The notes: a model not told the origin generated them from the sequence alone. A stretch of DNA of 5,795 nt from Chthoniobacter sp. (GCA_025352865.1 JANXSB010000485.1:1-5795); one strand, 5' to 3'. Counted from the stretch's first letter, positions 1-5,795 are shown. Numbers and translations are program-made.

Positions 1-71
1 GTTCTCTGACTGAACTGCGGCAGCTAGCGTTCCTATACTGTATACTTGTCATAAGTAAATAGGGAGTTTGT
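1..71 (+). promoter_or_regulatory. AT-rich leader with Shine-Dalgarno site before the truncated cusA
   Basis: AGGGAG at 61-66 lies five bases before the ATG at 72 and is a well-placed ribosome binding site. An in-frame TAG at 60-62 closes the cusA frame upstream, so translation cannot come from further left without a frameshift or readthrough. Two TATACT hexamers (34-39 and 41-46) resemble -10 elements, but I see no convincing -35 at the right distance. The dyad ACTTGTCATAAGT (44-56) is close to palindromic. The block is much richer in A/T than the coding DNA that follows. It could be a real leader, a foreign junction or a chimeric assembly end. The ribosome site is the best supported element; the promoter is only a suggestion. 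Confidence 0.35.
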
Positions 72-1931
72 ATGTCCAAACAGTTCTGGGCCGTCATAGC
101 TATCATCGTCCTAGCCTTCGCGCCGGTGTTTGCGCTGACCGGGCAGGAAGGGAAAATGTTCCATCCGCTCGCGTTCACGAAGACCTTCGCGATGATCGGC
201 TCCACGCTGCTCGCGATGACGATTGTGCCTGTGCTTTGCACCTGGATGGTCCGCGGCCCCTTTCATTCGGAGGATCGCAACATCATCATGCGCTTCCTTT
301 TGAAGCTGTATGACCCGGCGCTGGATTTTGCCTTGAGCCATCGCAAGACGGTGCTCGCCGTGGCGGCAGTTATTCTCGCCGGCGCGCTCGCGCTCGTGCC
401 GCGCATGGGTGCCGAGTTCATGCCGCCGCTCAATGAAGGCAGCCTGCTTTTCATGCCCAGCCTCGTGCCCGCCACCGCGCTGACGGAAGTGCAGCGCGTC
501 ATGGCCTGGCAGGATCGAGTGCTCGCGAGTTTTCCCGAAGTGCGCTCCGCCGTCGGCAAGCTCGGCCGCGCCGACACCGCGACCGATCCCGCGCCCACCG
601 AGATGATCGAGACCACGATCATGCTCAAGCCCGACCACGAATGGCGCGCGGGCATGACTAGGGAAAAACTGATCGCCGAAATGATGGACGCATTGCGCCA
701 GGTGCCCGGCTCCGTGCCCGGATTTCTCCAGCCCATCGAAGGACGCGTGCTCATGATTTCCACCGGCCTCCGCGCGCAGCTCGGCGTGAAAATCTTCGGC
801 GACGACCTCAACAAATTGCAGCAGGCCGCGTTCGACGTGCAGCGCATCGTGCAGGAAATCCCCGGTGCCACCGGCGTCGCGCCGAGCCGCATCCAGGGCA
901 AGCCTTACCTCGAAGTGCGGGTGAACCGTGAGGCGCTGTCGCTTTACGGCATGAGAGCGCAGGATGTCCTCGATGTGGTGGAGGCCGGCCTCGGCGGCAA
1001 GACCGTCGCGACCACCATCGAAGGCCGCAATCGCATTCCGATTCAAGTGCGGCTCGAACGCAGTGAGCGCGAGGATTTGAGCCGGCTCAAGGATGTGCTC
1101 GTCACCGCGCCGCCCGGCTCCGATGGCAAGCCGGGCAAAGTCATTCCGCTCGGCCAGCTCGCGGACATCCTGCGCACCGAAGGCCCCAACGAAATCGCCA
1201 GCGAGAATGGCCGCCTGCGCGCCACCGTGCAGGCAAATGTGAGCGGGCGCGACCTCGGCAGCTTCGTGGAGGAGGTGAAAGCCCACGTGCAAGCCGACCT
1301 CGCGCCGCAGCTCTCCGCACTGGGCATGACCATCGAATACAGCGGCGAATACGAGAACCAGCTCCACGCCGCGCGCACGCTGAAGTTCATCGTCCCATGC
1401 GTGGTGCTCATCATTTTTCTCCTGCTCCACCAGCTCTACGGCCAGGCTCGCGAAGCCGCGCACGTTATTCTCGCCGTGCCCTTCGCGCTGAGCGGCGGCG
1501 TGTTTCTGCAATACGCGCTCGGCTGGCATTTCAGCGTCGCCGTGTGGGTCGGTTACATCGCGCTTTTCGGCACGGCCATTCAGACCGGCGTGGTCATGGT
1601 CGTGTATCTCGAGGAAGCCGTGCAGCGGAAGCGCTGGCAACTCGGCGCGGCCTTCGGACGCGCCGATCTCATCGCCGCCGTGAAAGAAGGTGCCCGCCTG
1701 CGCCTGCGCCCAAAAGTGATGACCGTCGCCACGATCATCGCCAGCCTCCTGCCGATCATGTGGAGCCATCGCACCGGCTCCGAGGTGATGAAGCCGCTCG
1801 CCACTCCCGTCATCGGCGGCATGCTCAGCAGCCTCATCCACATCCTCATCGTCACACCGGTCATCTTCGTCTGGCTGCGGGCTCAGGATCTCCCGAAACC
1901 GGATGCCGGTGCCAGCAGCTCTGTCTTATGA
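72..1931 (+). CDS. cusA: CusA-type Cu(I)/Ag(I) RND efflux pump, N-terminally truncated
   Basis: The 619-residue product matches the C-terminal 60% of CusA, the inner-membrane proton-driven pump that exports Cu(I)/Ag(I) with CusB and an outer-membrane channel. Family members have about 1,030-1,050 residues. This one begins at membrane helix 5 (residues 5-23), followed by helix 6 (38-60), helix 7 (92-110), the second periplasmic domain (about 111-434) and helices 8-12 (435-601). Three methionines, M128 (FMPS), M178 (TEMIE) and M228 (LMIS), align with the E. coli CusA metal ligands M573, M623 and M672, which argues for Cu/Ag and not Zn/Co/Cd. K548 (RPK) matches K984 of the proton relay, whereas Q504 replaces E939. 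Helices 1-4 with the relay Asp (D405) and the first periplasmic domain are absent, so this product alone should not form a working pump. The ATG at 72 has a good ribosome site and an in-frame stop lies just upstream. The gene may be a pseudogene, a rearranged fragment or a contig-joining artefact. Family assignment is firm; functional status is not. Confidence 0.9.
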   Translation: MSKQFWAVIAIIVLAFAPVFALTGQEGKMFHPLAFTKTFAMIGSTLLAMTIVPVLCTWMVRGPFHSEDRNIIMRFLLKLYDPALDFALSHRKTVLAVAAVILAGALALVPRMGAEFMPPLNEGSLLFMPSLVPATALTEVQRVMAWQDRVLASFPEVRSAVGKLGRADTATDPAPTEMIETTIMLKPDHEWRAGMTREKLIAEMMDALRQVPGSVPGFLQPIEGRVLMISTGLRAQLGVKIFGDDLNKLQQAAFDVQRIVQEIPGATGVAPSRIQGKPYLEVRVNREALSLYGMRAQDVLDVVEAGLGGKTVATTIEGRNRIPIQVRLERSEREDLSRLKDVLVTAPPGSDGKPGKVIPLGQLADILRTEGPNEIASENGRLRATVQANVSGRDLGSFVEEVKAHVQADLAPQLSALGMTIEYSGEYENQLHAARTLKFIVPCVVLIIFLLLHQLYGQAREAAHVILAVPFALSGGVFLQYALGWHFSVAVWVGYIALFGTAIQTGVVMVVYLEEAVQRKRWQLGAAFGRADLIAAVKEGARLRLRPKVMTVATIIASLLPIMWSHRTGSEVMKPLATPVIGGMLSSLIHILIVTPVIFVWLRAQDLPKPDAGASSSVL

Positions 1932-2134
1932 AACAACTCCGCTTTCTCGCTCTCATGCTCGCACTAGGCTGGCCGCCAACGCGAGCAATAACATCCTCGG
2001 CAGGGATTGAAACCATTCGCGCCTTGGCGCGCGCGGCCGTTGCCGATTGCCTCTCGACTTCCGTTCAGCCCGCACACAGCATCCGCGCGACTTCGGAAAC
2101 GCTGCATGAAAACCGCAGGCCTCGCTCCCCATGA
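1928..2134 (+). CDS. Small signal-peptide-like ORF overlapping the cusA stop; doubtful or remnant gene
   Basis: The ATG at 1928 overlaps the cusA stop as ATGA, the usual layout for translational coupling, and opens a 68-codon frame ending in TGA at 2132-2134. The first 20 residues (MKQLRFLALMLALGWPPTRA) have a basic start, a hydrophobic core and a possible signal peptidase site after TRA, like an exported protein. Beyond that the sequence is Arg/Ala/Ser-rich with no recognisable domain, uses codons uncommon nearby (CTA, CGA, ATA), and runs 29 bases into the next gene in another frame. The simplest reading is the first exon-like stub of a deleted periplasmic or outer-membrane gene of the cus operon, whose end now abuts the permease-kinase gene. 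A genuine tiny secreted protein or a chance frame is also possible. A short hairpin with a 5-bp stem (2018-2031) lies inside it and is not followed by a T-run. Confidence 0.3.
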   Translation: MKQLRFLALMLALGWPPTRAITSSAGIETIRALARAAVADCLSTSVQPAHSIRATSETLHENRRPRSP

Positions 2135-5100
2135 ACCGCCCGCTCCTCCGCACCCGCGCAGGATCGGCTGGGTGGGCACGACGGCACTCGCGATGGGCGG
2201 GAGCAATCAAAGCCTCTTCCTCCTCGCGGCGCTTTTCGCAGGCCAGGGCAGCATTCCTGGGCAGGGCAGCGCGGCGGTGCCGCTGCTCATCGCGGGGCTC
2301 ATCCTGAGCTGGCTCGCGCTGCCGGGCTGGACGGAGTTGATCCTCATGTGGCCGAACCGCGTCGGCGGCATCGCCGCGACTTGCGCCGAGGCGTTTCGCC
2401 CGTACAGCCCGGTGCTCGCGAATCTCACGGGCGTTTGCTACTGGTGGGGCTGGGTGCCGACGTGCGGGCTCACGGCACTGCTCTCCGCGTCGGCGCTGCA
2501 TGATTGGTATCTGCCGCACGTCTCCGTGCCGCTGCTCGCATCGGGGATCGTCGCCGCTTTTACGATCGTGAATCTCTGCGGCATCCAGTGGGCCGTGCGG
2601 CTCGCCACGGTCATCGCCGCCGGGGCGGGCGCGCTGGCGTTTCTCTCCGCGCTCATCCCCGTGCTCACCGGCCATGTCGATTGGCAGCAGGCCACGACGT
2701 TTCATCTCACGACGCCGTTTCCCGGCGTGTTTGGGCAAATCACCAGCGCCATGGCCGGGCTGTATTTGATCGGCTTCGCCGCGCCCGCATTCGAGCAGGC
2801 GGCGTGTCATGTGGGCGAAACCATCGACCAGAATAAAAACGTGCCGCGCGCGATGTTTGCGAGCGCGGGAATGGCGACACTTTATTTCGCGATCCTGCCG
2901 GTCGTGTGGCTCGGCGTGCTTGGCCCGGAGCCGCTCGGGCGGGATCTCGCGCTCGTGCTCGGGCCGACTTTCGCACCGCTTTTCGGCAGCGCGGCAAAGG
3001 GCGCGGCGATCTGGTTCATGACGTTGAACATGTTTCACGGCACGCTCGCTCCGCTGGCTGGCGCGGCGCGCACGATGTCGCAGCTTTCCGAGGACGGTCT
3101 GCTCCCGCGTTTCCTCGCGCAGCGCGACCGGGCGGACGCGCCGCTCGCGGCCACGCTGCTCACCGCCGGCATGGCGATCGTCTTCCTGCTCCTCGGCGAT
3201 CCCATCTGGCTCGTGGCGGCGGCGAATTTCACCTACCTCATCGGCATCGGCATGCCGAGCATCGCCGTCTGGCTGCTGCGGCGCAATGCGCCGGAAATGC
3301 CGCGCCCCTTCCGCGCATCGCGCACGATGATCCGCCTCGGCGTGCTCGCCGCCCTCGTCTGGGGCGTCTCGACGGTGCTCGGCTTCCAGCAGTTCGGCCT
3401 GCCCACGGTCGTCGCCGGCATGGGCCTCGCCTACTCCGGTTCGGTGCTTTACGCATGGCGGAAATTTTCCGATCGCCGCCGCGCGGGCCTGCCGGGCATC
3501 GCGCGCACCATCCATTTGAAACTCACCGGCGCGATGCTCGCGGTGCTCGTGCTCGACGGCGCGGGCTACCTTATCGCCGTGCAAAACATCAGCGGCAGAC
3601 CCGTGCTCGCGGAGATGCTCGCGGATATTTTCGTCCTCGTCGCGCTGCTCACGATCAGCGTCGGCCTGGTGCTGCCGGGTATGATCGGGCACGCCACCAC
3701 GGAGACGGCGGCGGCGGCGAAACAGCTCGCCACCGGCCCGTTCGCGGATTTCTGCGAGGCCATGGACGCGCTCAACCGCGGCGACTTCGAGGCCGCGCGC
3801 GTGCGGCTCGACGTGATCCCGCTTTCCATCCACTCGAAGGATGAGCTCGGGGAAATGGCCGCGAGCTTCAACCAGATGCAGGAGGAAGTGGCGCGCGCCG
3901 CCGCCGGGCTCGACGTGGCGCGGGAAAGCCTGCGCCGTTCGCGCGAGGAATTGCAGGTGGCCCACGCTGAGGACATCGCGGAGCGGAAGCGCGCGCATGA
4001 AATCGTCCATGCGGCGAAGGTCGAAGCCGAGCGCGCGAACAACGCGAAGAACGAATTCCTTTCCCGCGTGAGCCACGAACTGCGCACGCCGCTGAATGCA
4101 ATCCTCGGGTTCGGCCAGATCCTCGAAGCCGACTGCACCGGCGACCAGCGGCAGTGCGCCGAGCACATCCTGAAAGCCGGGAGTCATCTGCTGGACTTGG
4201 TCAACGAGGTGCTCGACCTCGCCAGCATCGAGGCCGGGCGGCTGACCTTTTCGCCCGAATCCGTGTCCCTGCGCCGCCTCATCCGCGAGACTCTCCAGCT
4301 CATCGGCCCGCTCGCGGAGCAAAGAAACATCACCCTCGCGAGCCACTATCCCGGCGGCGGCGACGTGCATGTTTTCGCCGATCACCAGCGGTTGAAACAG
4401 GTCGTCATCAACCTCCTTTCCAACGCCGTGAAGTACAATCGCATCGCCGGCAGCATCGAGATCGACTGCACGCGCGCCGCCGCGGACCGCGTGCGCATCG
4501 CCGTGCGCGACACCGGCCCCGGCATTGCGCCGGACAAGCTCGCGCTGCTTTTCACGCCCTTCCAGCGGCTCGGCGCGGAGCGCACCGCCATCCCCGGTGC
4601 CGGGCTCGGCTTGACCTTGAGCAAGCGGCTCGTGGAACTCATGGGCGGAACCATCGGCATGGAAAGCGAGCCGGGGCGGGGCAGCGTCTTCTGGGTCGAG
4701 CTGCCACTGGCGGAGGAAGCCGCGCGGAATCCCAGCCCCGCCGAGACCCTCTCCGGTCCCAGCACACCGCCCGCCGGCCCGCGCCGTGTCATCCTCTACA
4801 TCGAGGACAATCTCTCCAACCTCCGCCTCGTCGAAGCCATCCTCGCGCGCCGCGGAAACATCGACCTCATCCCCGCCATGCAAGGCACCATCGGCCTCGA
4901 GCTCGCCCGCCAGCACCGCCCGCATCTCGTCCTCCTCGACCTGCATCTGCCGGACCTTTCCGGCCTCGATGTCTTCCACCGCCTGCGCTCCGACCCCGCG
5001 ACCTACGCCGTGCCCGTCATCATCGTCAGCGCCGACGCCACGCTTTCCGAGATCGACCGCATGCTCGGCAAAGGCGCGAGCGCCTACGTGACCAAGCCCA

Positions 5101-5171
5101 TCGACGTAAAACGCTTCCTCCGCGCCGTCGATGCCGCCTTGCAGGAAAACGCCGTCATCGCCGGCGAGTAA
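2106..5171 (+). CDS. APC-family permease fused to a hybrid histidine kinase (HAMP-HisKA-HATPase_c-REC)
   Basis: The 1,021-residue product appears to be a membrane sensor whose input module is a whole transporter. Residues 19-455 form a 12-helix APC-superfamily permease. Signatures are the helix-1 break (GGSNQS, 31-36), helix 6 with FE (229-230) followed by KNVPRA (244-249), the helix 8-9 stretch GAARTMSQLSEDGLLPRF (319-336), and PEMPRPFR (396-403) after helix 10. Two more helices (about 471-492 and 507-527) lead to a HAMP-like segment (541-595, with DELGEMAASFNQM) and a coiled coil (596-648). HisKA has phosphoacceptor H657 in SHELRTPLN. HATPase_c has an N-box (765-778, N773), G1 DTGPGI (802-807), F-box (815-822) and G2 GAGLGL (831-836). 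The receiver has acidic pair E900/D901, phosphoacceptor D945, S975 and K997. All catalytic residues are intact. A likely mode is that substrate binding or transport controls autophosphorylation on H657 and transfer to D945; an Hpt protein or separate regulator would be needed for output. The ATG at 2106 is chosen because it precedes helix 1 and has a weak GGA site; an upstream TTG at 2007 would add 33 Arg/Pro-rich residues. The substrate cannot be assigned. The frame is continuous, so I see no sign of an assembly join. Confidence 0.93.
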   Translation: MKTAGLAPHEPPAPPHPRRIGWVGTTALAMGGSNQSLFLLAALFAGQGSIPGQGSAAVPLLIAGLILSWLALPGWTELILMWPNRVGGIAATCAEAFRPYSPVLANLTGVCYWWGWVPTCGLTALLSASALHDWYLPHVSVPLLASGIVAAFTIVNLCGIQWAVRLATVIAAGAGALAFLSALIPVLTGHVDWQQATTFHLTTPFPGVFGQITSAMAGLYLIGFAAPAFEQAACHVGETIDQNKNVPRAMFASAGMATLYFAILPVVWLGVLGPEPLGRDLALVLGPTFAPLFGSAAKGAAIWFMTLNMFHGTLAPLAGAARTMSQLSEDGLLPRFLAQRDRADAPLAATLLTAGMAIVFLLLGDPIWLVAAANFTYLIGIGMPSIAVWLLRRNAPEMPRPFRASRTMIRLGVLAALVWGVSTVLGFQQFGLPTVVAGMGLAYSGSVLYAWRKFSDRRRAGLPGIARTIHLKLTGAMLAVLVLDGAGYLIAVQNISGRPVLAEMLADIFVLVALLTISVGLVLPGMIGHATTETAAAAKQLATGPFADFCEAMDALNRGDFEAARVRLDVIPLSIHSKDELGEMAASFNQMQEEVARAAAGLDVARESLRRSREELQVAHAEDIAERKRAHEIVHAAKVEAERANNAKNEFLSRVSHELRTPLNAILGFGQILEADCTGDQRQCAEHILKAGSHLLDLVNEVLDLASIEAGRLTFSPESVSLRRLIRETLQLIGPLAEQRNITLASHYPGGGDVHVFADHQRLKQVVINLLSNAVKYNRIAGSIEIDCTRAAADRVRIAVRDTGPGIAPDKLALLFTPFQRLGAERTAIPGAGLGLTLSKRLVELMGGTIGMESEPGRGSVFWVELPLAEEAARNPSPAETLSGPSTPPAGPRRVILYIEDNLSNLRLVEAILARRGNIDLIPAMQGTIGLELARQHRPHLVLLDLHLPDLSGLDVFHRLRSDPATYAVPVIIVSADATLSEIDRMLGKGASAYVTKPIDVKRFLRAVDAALQENAVIAGE

Positions 5172-5213
5172 AAGCGCGCTACCCAGGCGCGAAGAGGGGT
5201 GCGGATTGATTCC

Positions 5214-5244
5214 GACGAGGTATTTTTCAGGAAAATACCTCGTC
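5214..5244. terminator. Perfect 13-bp inverted repeat between convergent genes; possible bidirectional terminator
   Basis: GACGAGGTATTTT (5214-5226) and AAAATACCTCGTC (5232-5244) are exact reverse complements around the five-base loop TCAGG. The hairpin lies 42 bases after the stop of the permease-kinase gene and about 100 bases beyond the stop of the opposing activator gene, which is where a shared terminator is expected. It is not canonical: no T-run follows the stem on either strand, and the A/T pairs lie next to the loop, not at the base. It might instead be a protein-binding site or an mRNA-stabilising 3' hairpin. The repeat is certain; the terminator role is inferred from position. Confidence 0.45.
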
Positions 5245-5312
5245 CAATGGCTCGCTAACCCCGCGGGACAGGAAAAAAATCGCGCCTTTCCCTCTGTAAA
5301 TCAGACTTGCGA

Positions 5313-5344
5313 CCCCGCCCGCCCTTTCCCCCACCCGACCGCCC
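5313..5344 (-). other. G-quadruplex-type motif just after the activator stop codon
   Basis: Read on the minus strand from 5344 to 5313 there are six G-tracts of 3, 3, 5, 3, 3 and 4 bases, separated by 5, 1, 3, 1 and 1 bases. This satisfies the usual rule of four tracts of at least three G with loops of 1-7. The first tract begins at the last base of the TAG stop of the leftward activator gene, so the structure would form at the very start of its 3' untranslated RNA. The G+C bias of the genome could produce such a motif by chance. A role in transcript ending or stability is speculative. Confidence 0.4.
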
Positions 5345-5795
5345 TACTTTTCCGCCGATTTCTTCACATCCAGCTTCCGGTAGAGGGTGGCCATGCTGAT
5401 GCCGAGCATCTTCGCGGCCTTGTCGCGGTTGCCGGCGTTGAATTTGATCGTCTCGTCGATGTAGCGGCGCTCCTGCTCGCGGATGTATTCGTCGAGCGTC
5501 TGGCCTACGGGGAGCGTGCCGGTGTGCTCGACGGGTGGCGAATTGGCGGCGCGGACGACCTGCGGCGGGAGGTCGGTGGTGCGGATGAGGCCGTCGTCGC
5601 AGAGGGCGCAGGCGCGCTCGATGGCGTTTTCGAGTTCGCGGACGTTGCCGGCCCAGCGGTAGCGGGTGAGCATGTCCACGGCTTTGGGGTCGATCTTCTT
5701 GGGCTCGGTGCCGGTCTGGGTGGCGTTCTTTTGCAGGAAATGATTCACGAGCAGCGGGATGTCGTCGGGCCGCTCGCGGAGGGCGGGCATTTCGA
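5344..5795 (-). CDS. NtrC-family sigma-54-dependent transcriptional activator, C-terminal part
   Basis: This leftward gene is cut by the window edge, and its start lies beyond 5795. The visible 149 residues cover the end of an AAA+ sigma-54 interaction domain and a Fis-type DNA-binding domain. Counting from the Met at 5790, LRERPDDIPLLVNHFL (4-19) is the conserved post-sensor-I segment, and YRWAGNVRELENAIERA (44-60) is the sensor-II helix, with Ala where many relatives have Pro. A poorly conserved linker (about 75-97) is followed by a Fis/HTH_8 helix-turn-helix around 119-140 (AGNRDKAAKMLGISMATLYRKL). Such proteins bind enhancer sites and use ATP hydrolysis to open promoters held by sigma-54 RNA polymerase. 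The Walker A/B and GAFTGA motifs and any N-terminal receiver or other sensory domain are outside the window, so whether it is a two-component response regulator cannot be seen. It is convergent with the permease-kinase gene, with 172 bases between the two stops, and is a candidate partner for it. Confidence 0.93.
   Translation of the reverse strand, partial: EMPALRERPDDIPLLVNHFLQKNATQTGTEPKKIDPKAVDMLTRYRWAGNVRELENAIERACALCDDGLIRTTDLPPQVVRAANSPPVEHTGTLPVGQTLDEYIREQERRYIDETIKFNAGNRDKAAKMLGISMATLYRKLDVKKSAEK

Noticed and set aside
3..62. Open frame before the TAG at 60-62, in the same frame as cusA
   Set aside because: The 19 residues do not resemble the CusA segment expected before helix 5, so this is not simply a nonsense mutation in an intact cusA. 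It is too short to assign as the end of another gene.
111..1841. 576-codon open frame on the minus strand opposite cusA
   Set aside because: His/Ala/Gly-rich composition without any recognisable family. It is explained by the codon pattern of cusA on the opposite strand.
2001..2012. GGGATTGAAAC-like string resembling the end of a CRISPR repeat
   Set aside because: It occurs once only, with no second repeat or regular spacer in the flanking sequence and no cas gene in the window.
2018..2050. Possible sigma-54 promoter before the permease-kinase gene (GGCGCG...TTGC)
   Set aside because: The GG and GC elements are 14 or 16 bases apart in every register tried; the required offset is 12.
2007..2105. 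Upstream TTG start that would lengthen the permease-kinase by 33 residues
   Set aside because: The added residues are Arg/Pro/Ala-rich with no conserved feature. The TTG has no clear ribosome site, and the ATG at 2106 fits the normal short cytoplasmic tail before permease helix 1.
1953..4979. 1,008-codon open frame on the minus strand opposite the permease-kinase gene
   Set aside because: The product is an Arg/Glu/His-rich low-complexity string with no domain, the usual mirror frame of a GC-rich gene. The plus strand has clear permease, kinase and receiver motifs over the same bases.
4154..5209. Long plus-strand frame overlapping the kinase and receiver region
   Set aside because: Its product is an Arg/His/Pro-rich shadow. 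The other frame encodes intact HisKA, HATPase_c and receiver motifs.

Overview
This is a GC-rich window with strong G/C preference at third codon positions. It holds three recognisable protein-coding regions from a diderm (Gram-negative type) bacterium. The CusA-type sequence, the multi-domain hybrid kinase and the sigma-54 activator remind me of Verrucomicrobiota (Opitutales-like), but that placement is an impression from protein style and not proven by the sequence.

Bases 1-71 are AT-richer than everything that follows (about 43% GC by hand count, about 27% across 31-60) and end in a Shine-Dalgarno-like AGGGAG. Bases 72-1931 (+) encode the C-terminal 60% of a CusA-class Cu(I)/Ag(I) RND efflux pump. 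The protein starts abruptly at the fifth membrane helix. It keeps the three metal-binding methionines but lacks the first membrane bundle and the first periplasmic domain. Its stop overlaps (ATGA) the start of a 68-codon reading frame with a signal-peptide-like N-terminus, probably a remnant or a spurious small gene.

Bases 2106-5171 (+) carry the most interesting gene: one long frame that fuses a complete 12-helix APC-superfamily amino-acid/polyamine-type permease to two further membrane helices, a HAMP-like segment, a coiled coil, HisKA and HATPase_c kinase domains, and a C-terminal receiver. It reads as a transporter-sensor hybrid histidine kinase. The design is like that of CbrA (SLC5 transporter plus kinase), but with an APC permease as the input module.

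A 172-bp convergent intergenic region follows. It contains a perfect 13-bp inverted repeat and, next to the stop of the leftward gene, a six-tract G-quadruplex-type motif on the minus strand. Bases 5344-5795 (-) are the C-terminal part of an NtrC-family sigma-54-dependent activator (end of the AAA+ domain plus a Fis-type helix-turn-helix); its N-terminus lies beyond the window. Because CbrA works with the NtrC-type regulator CbrB, the convergent activator is a reasonable candidate partner for the transporter-kinase, but nothing in the sequence proves the pairing. The efflux-pump fragment has no evident functional link to the sensor.
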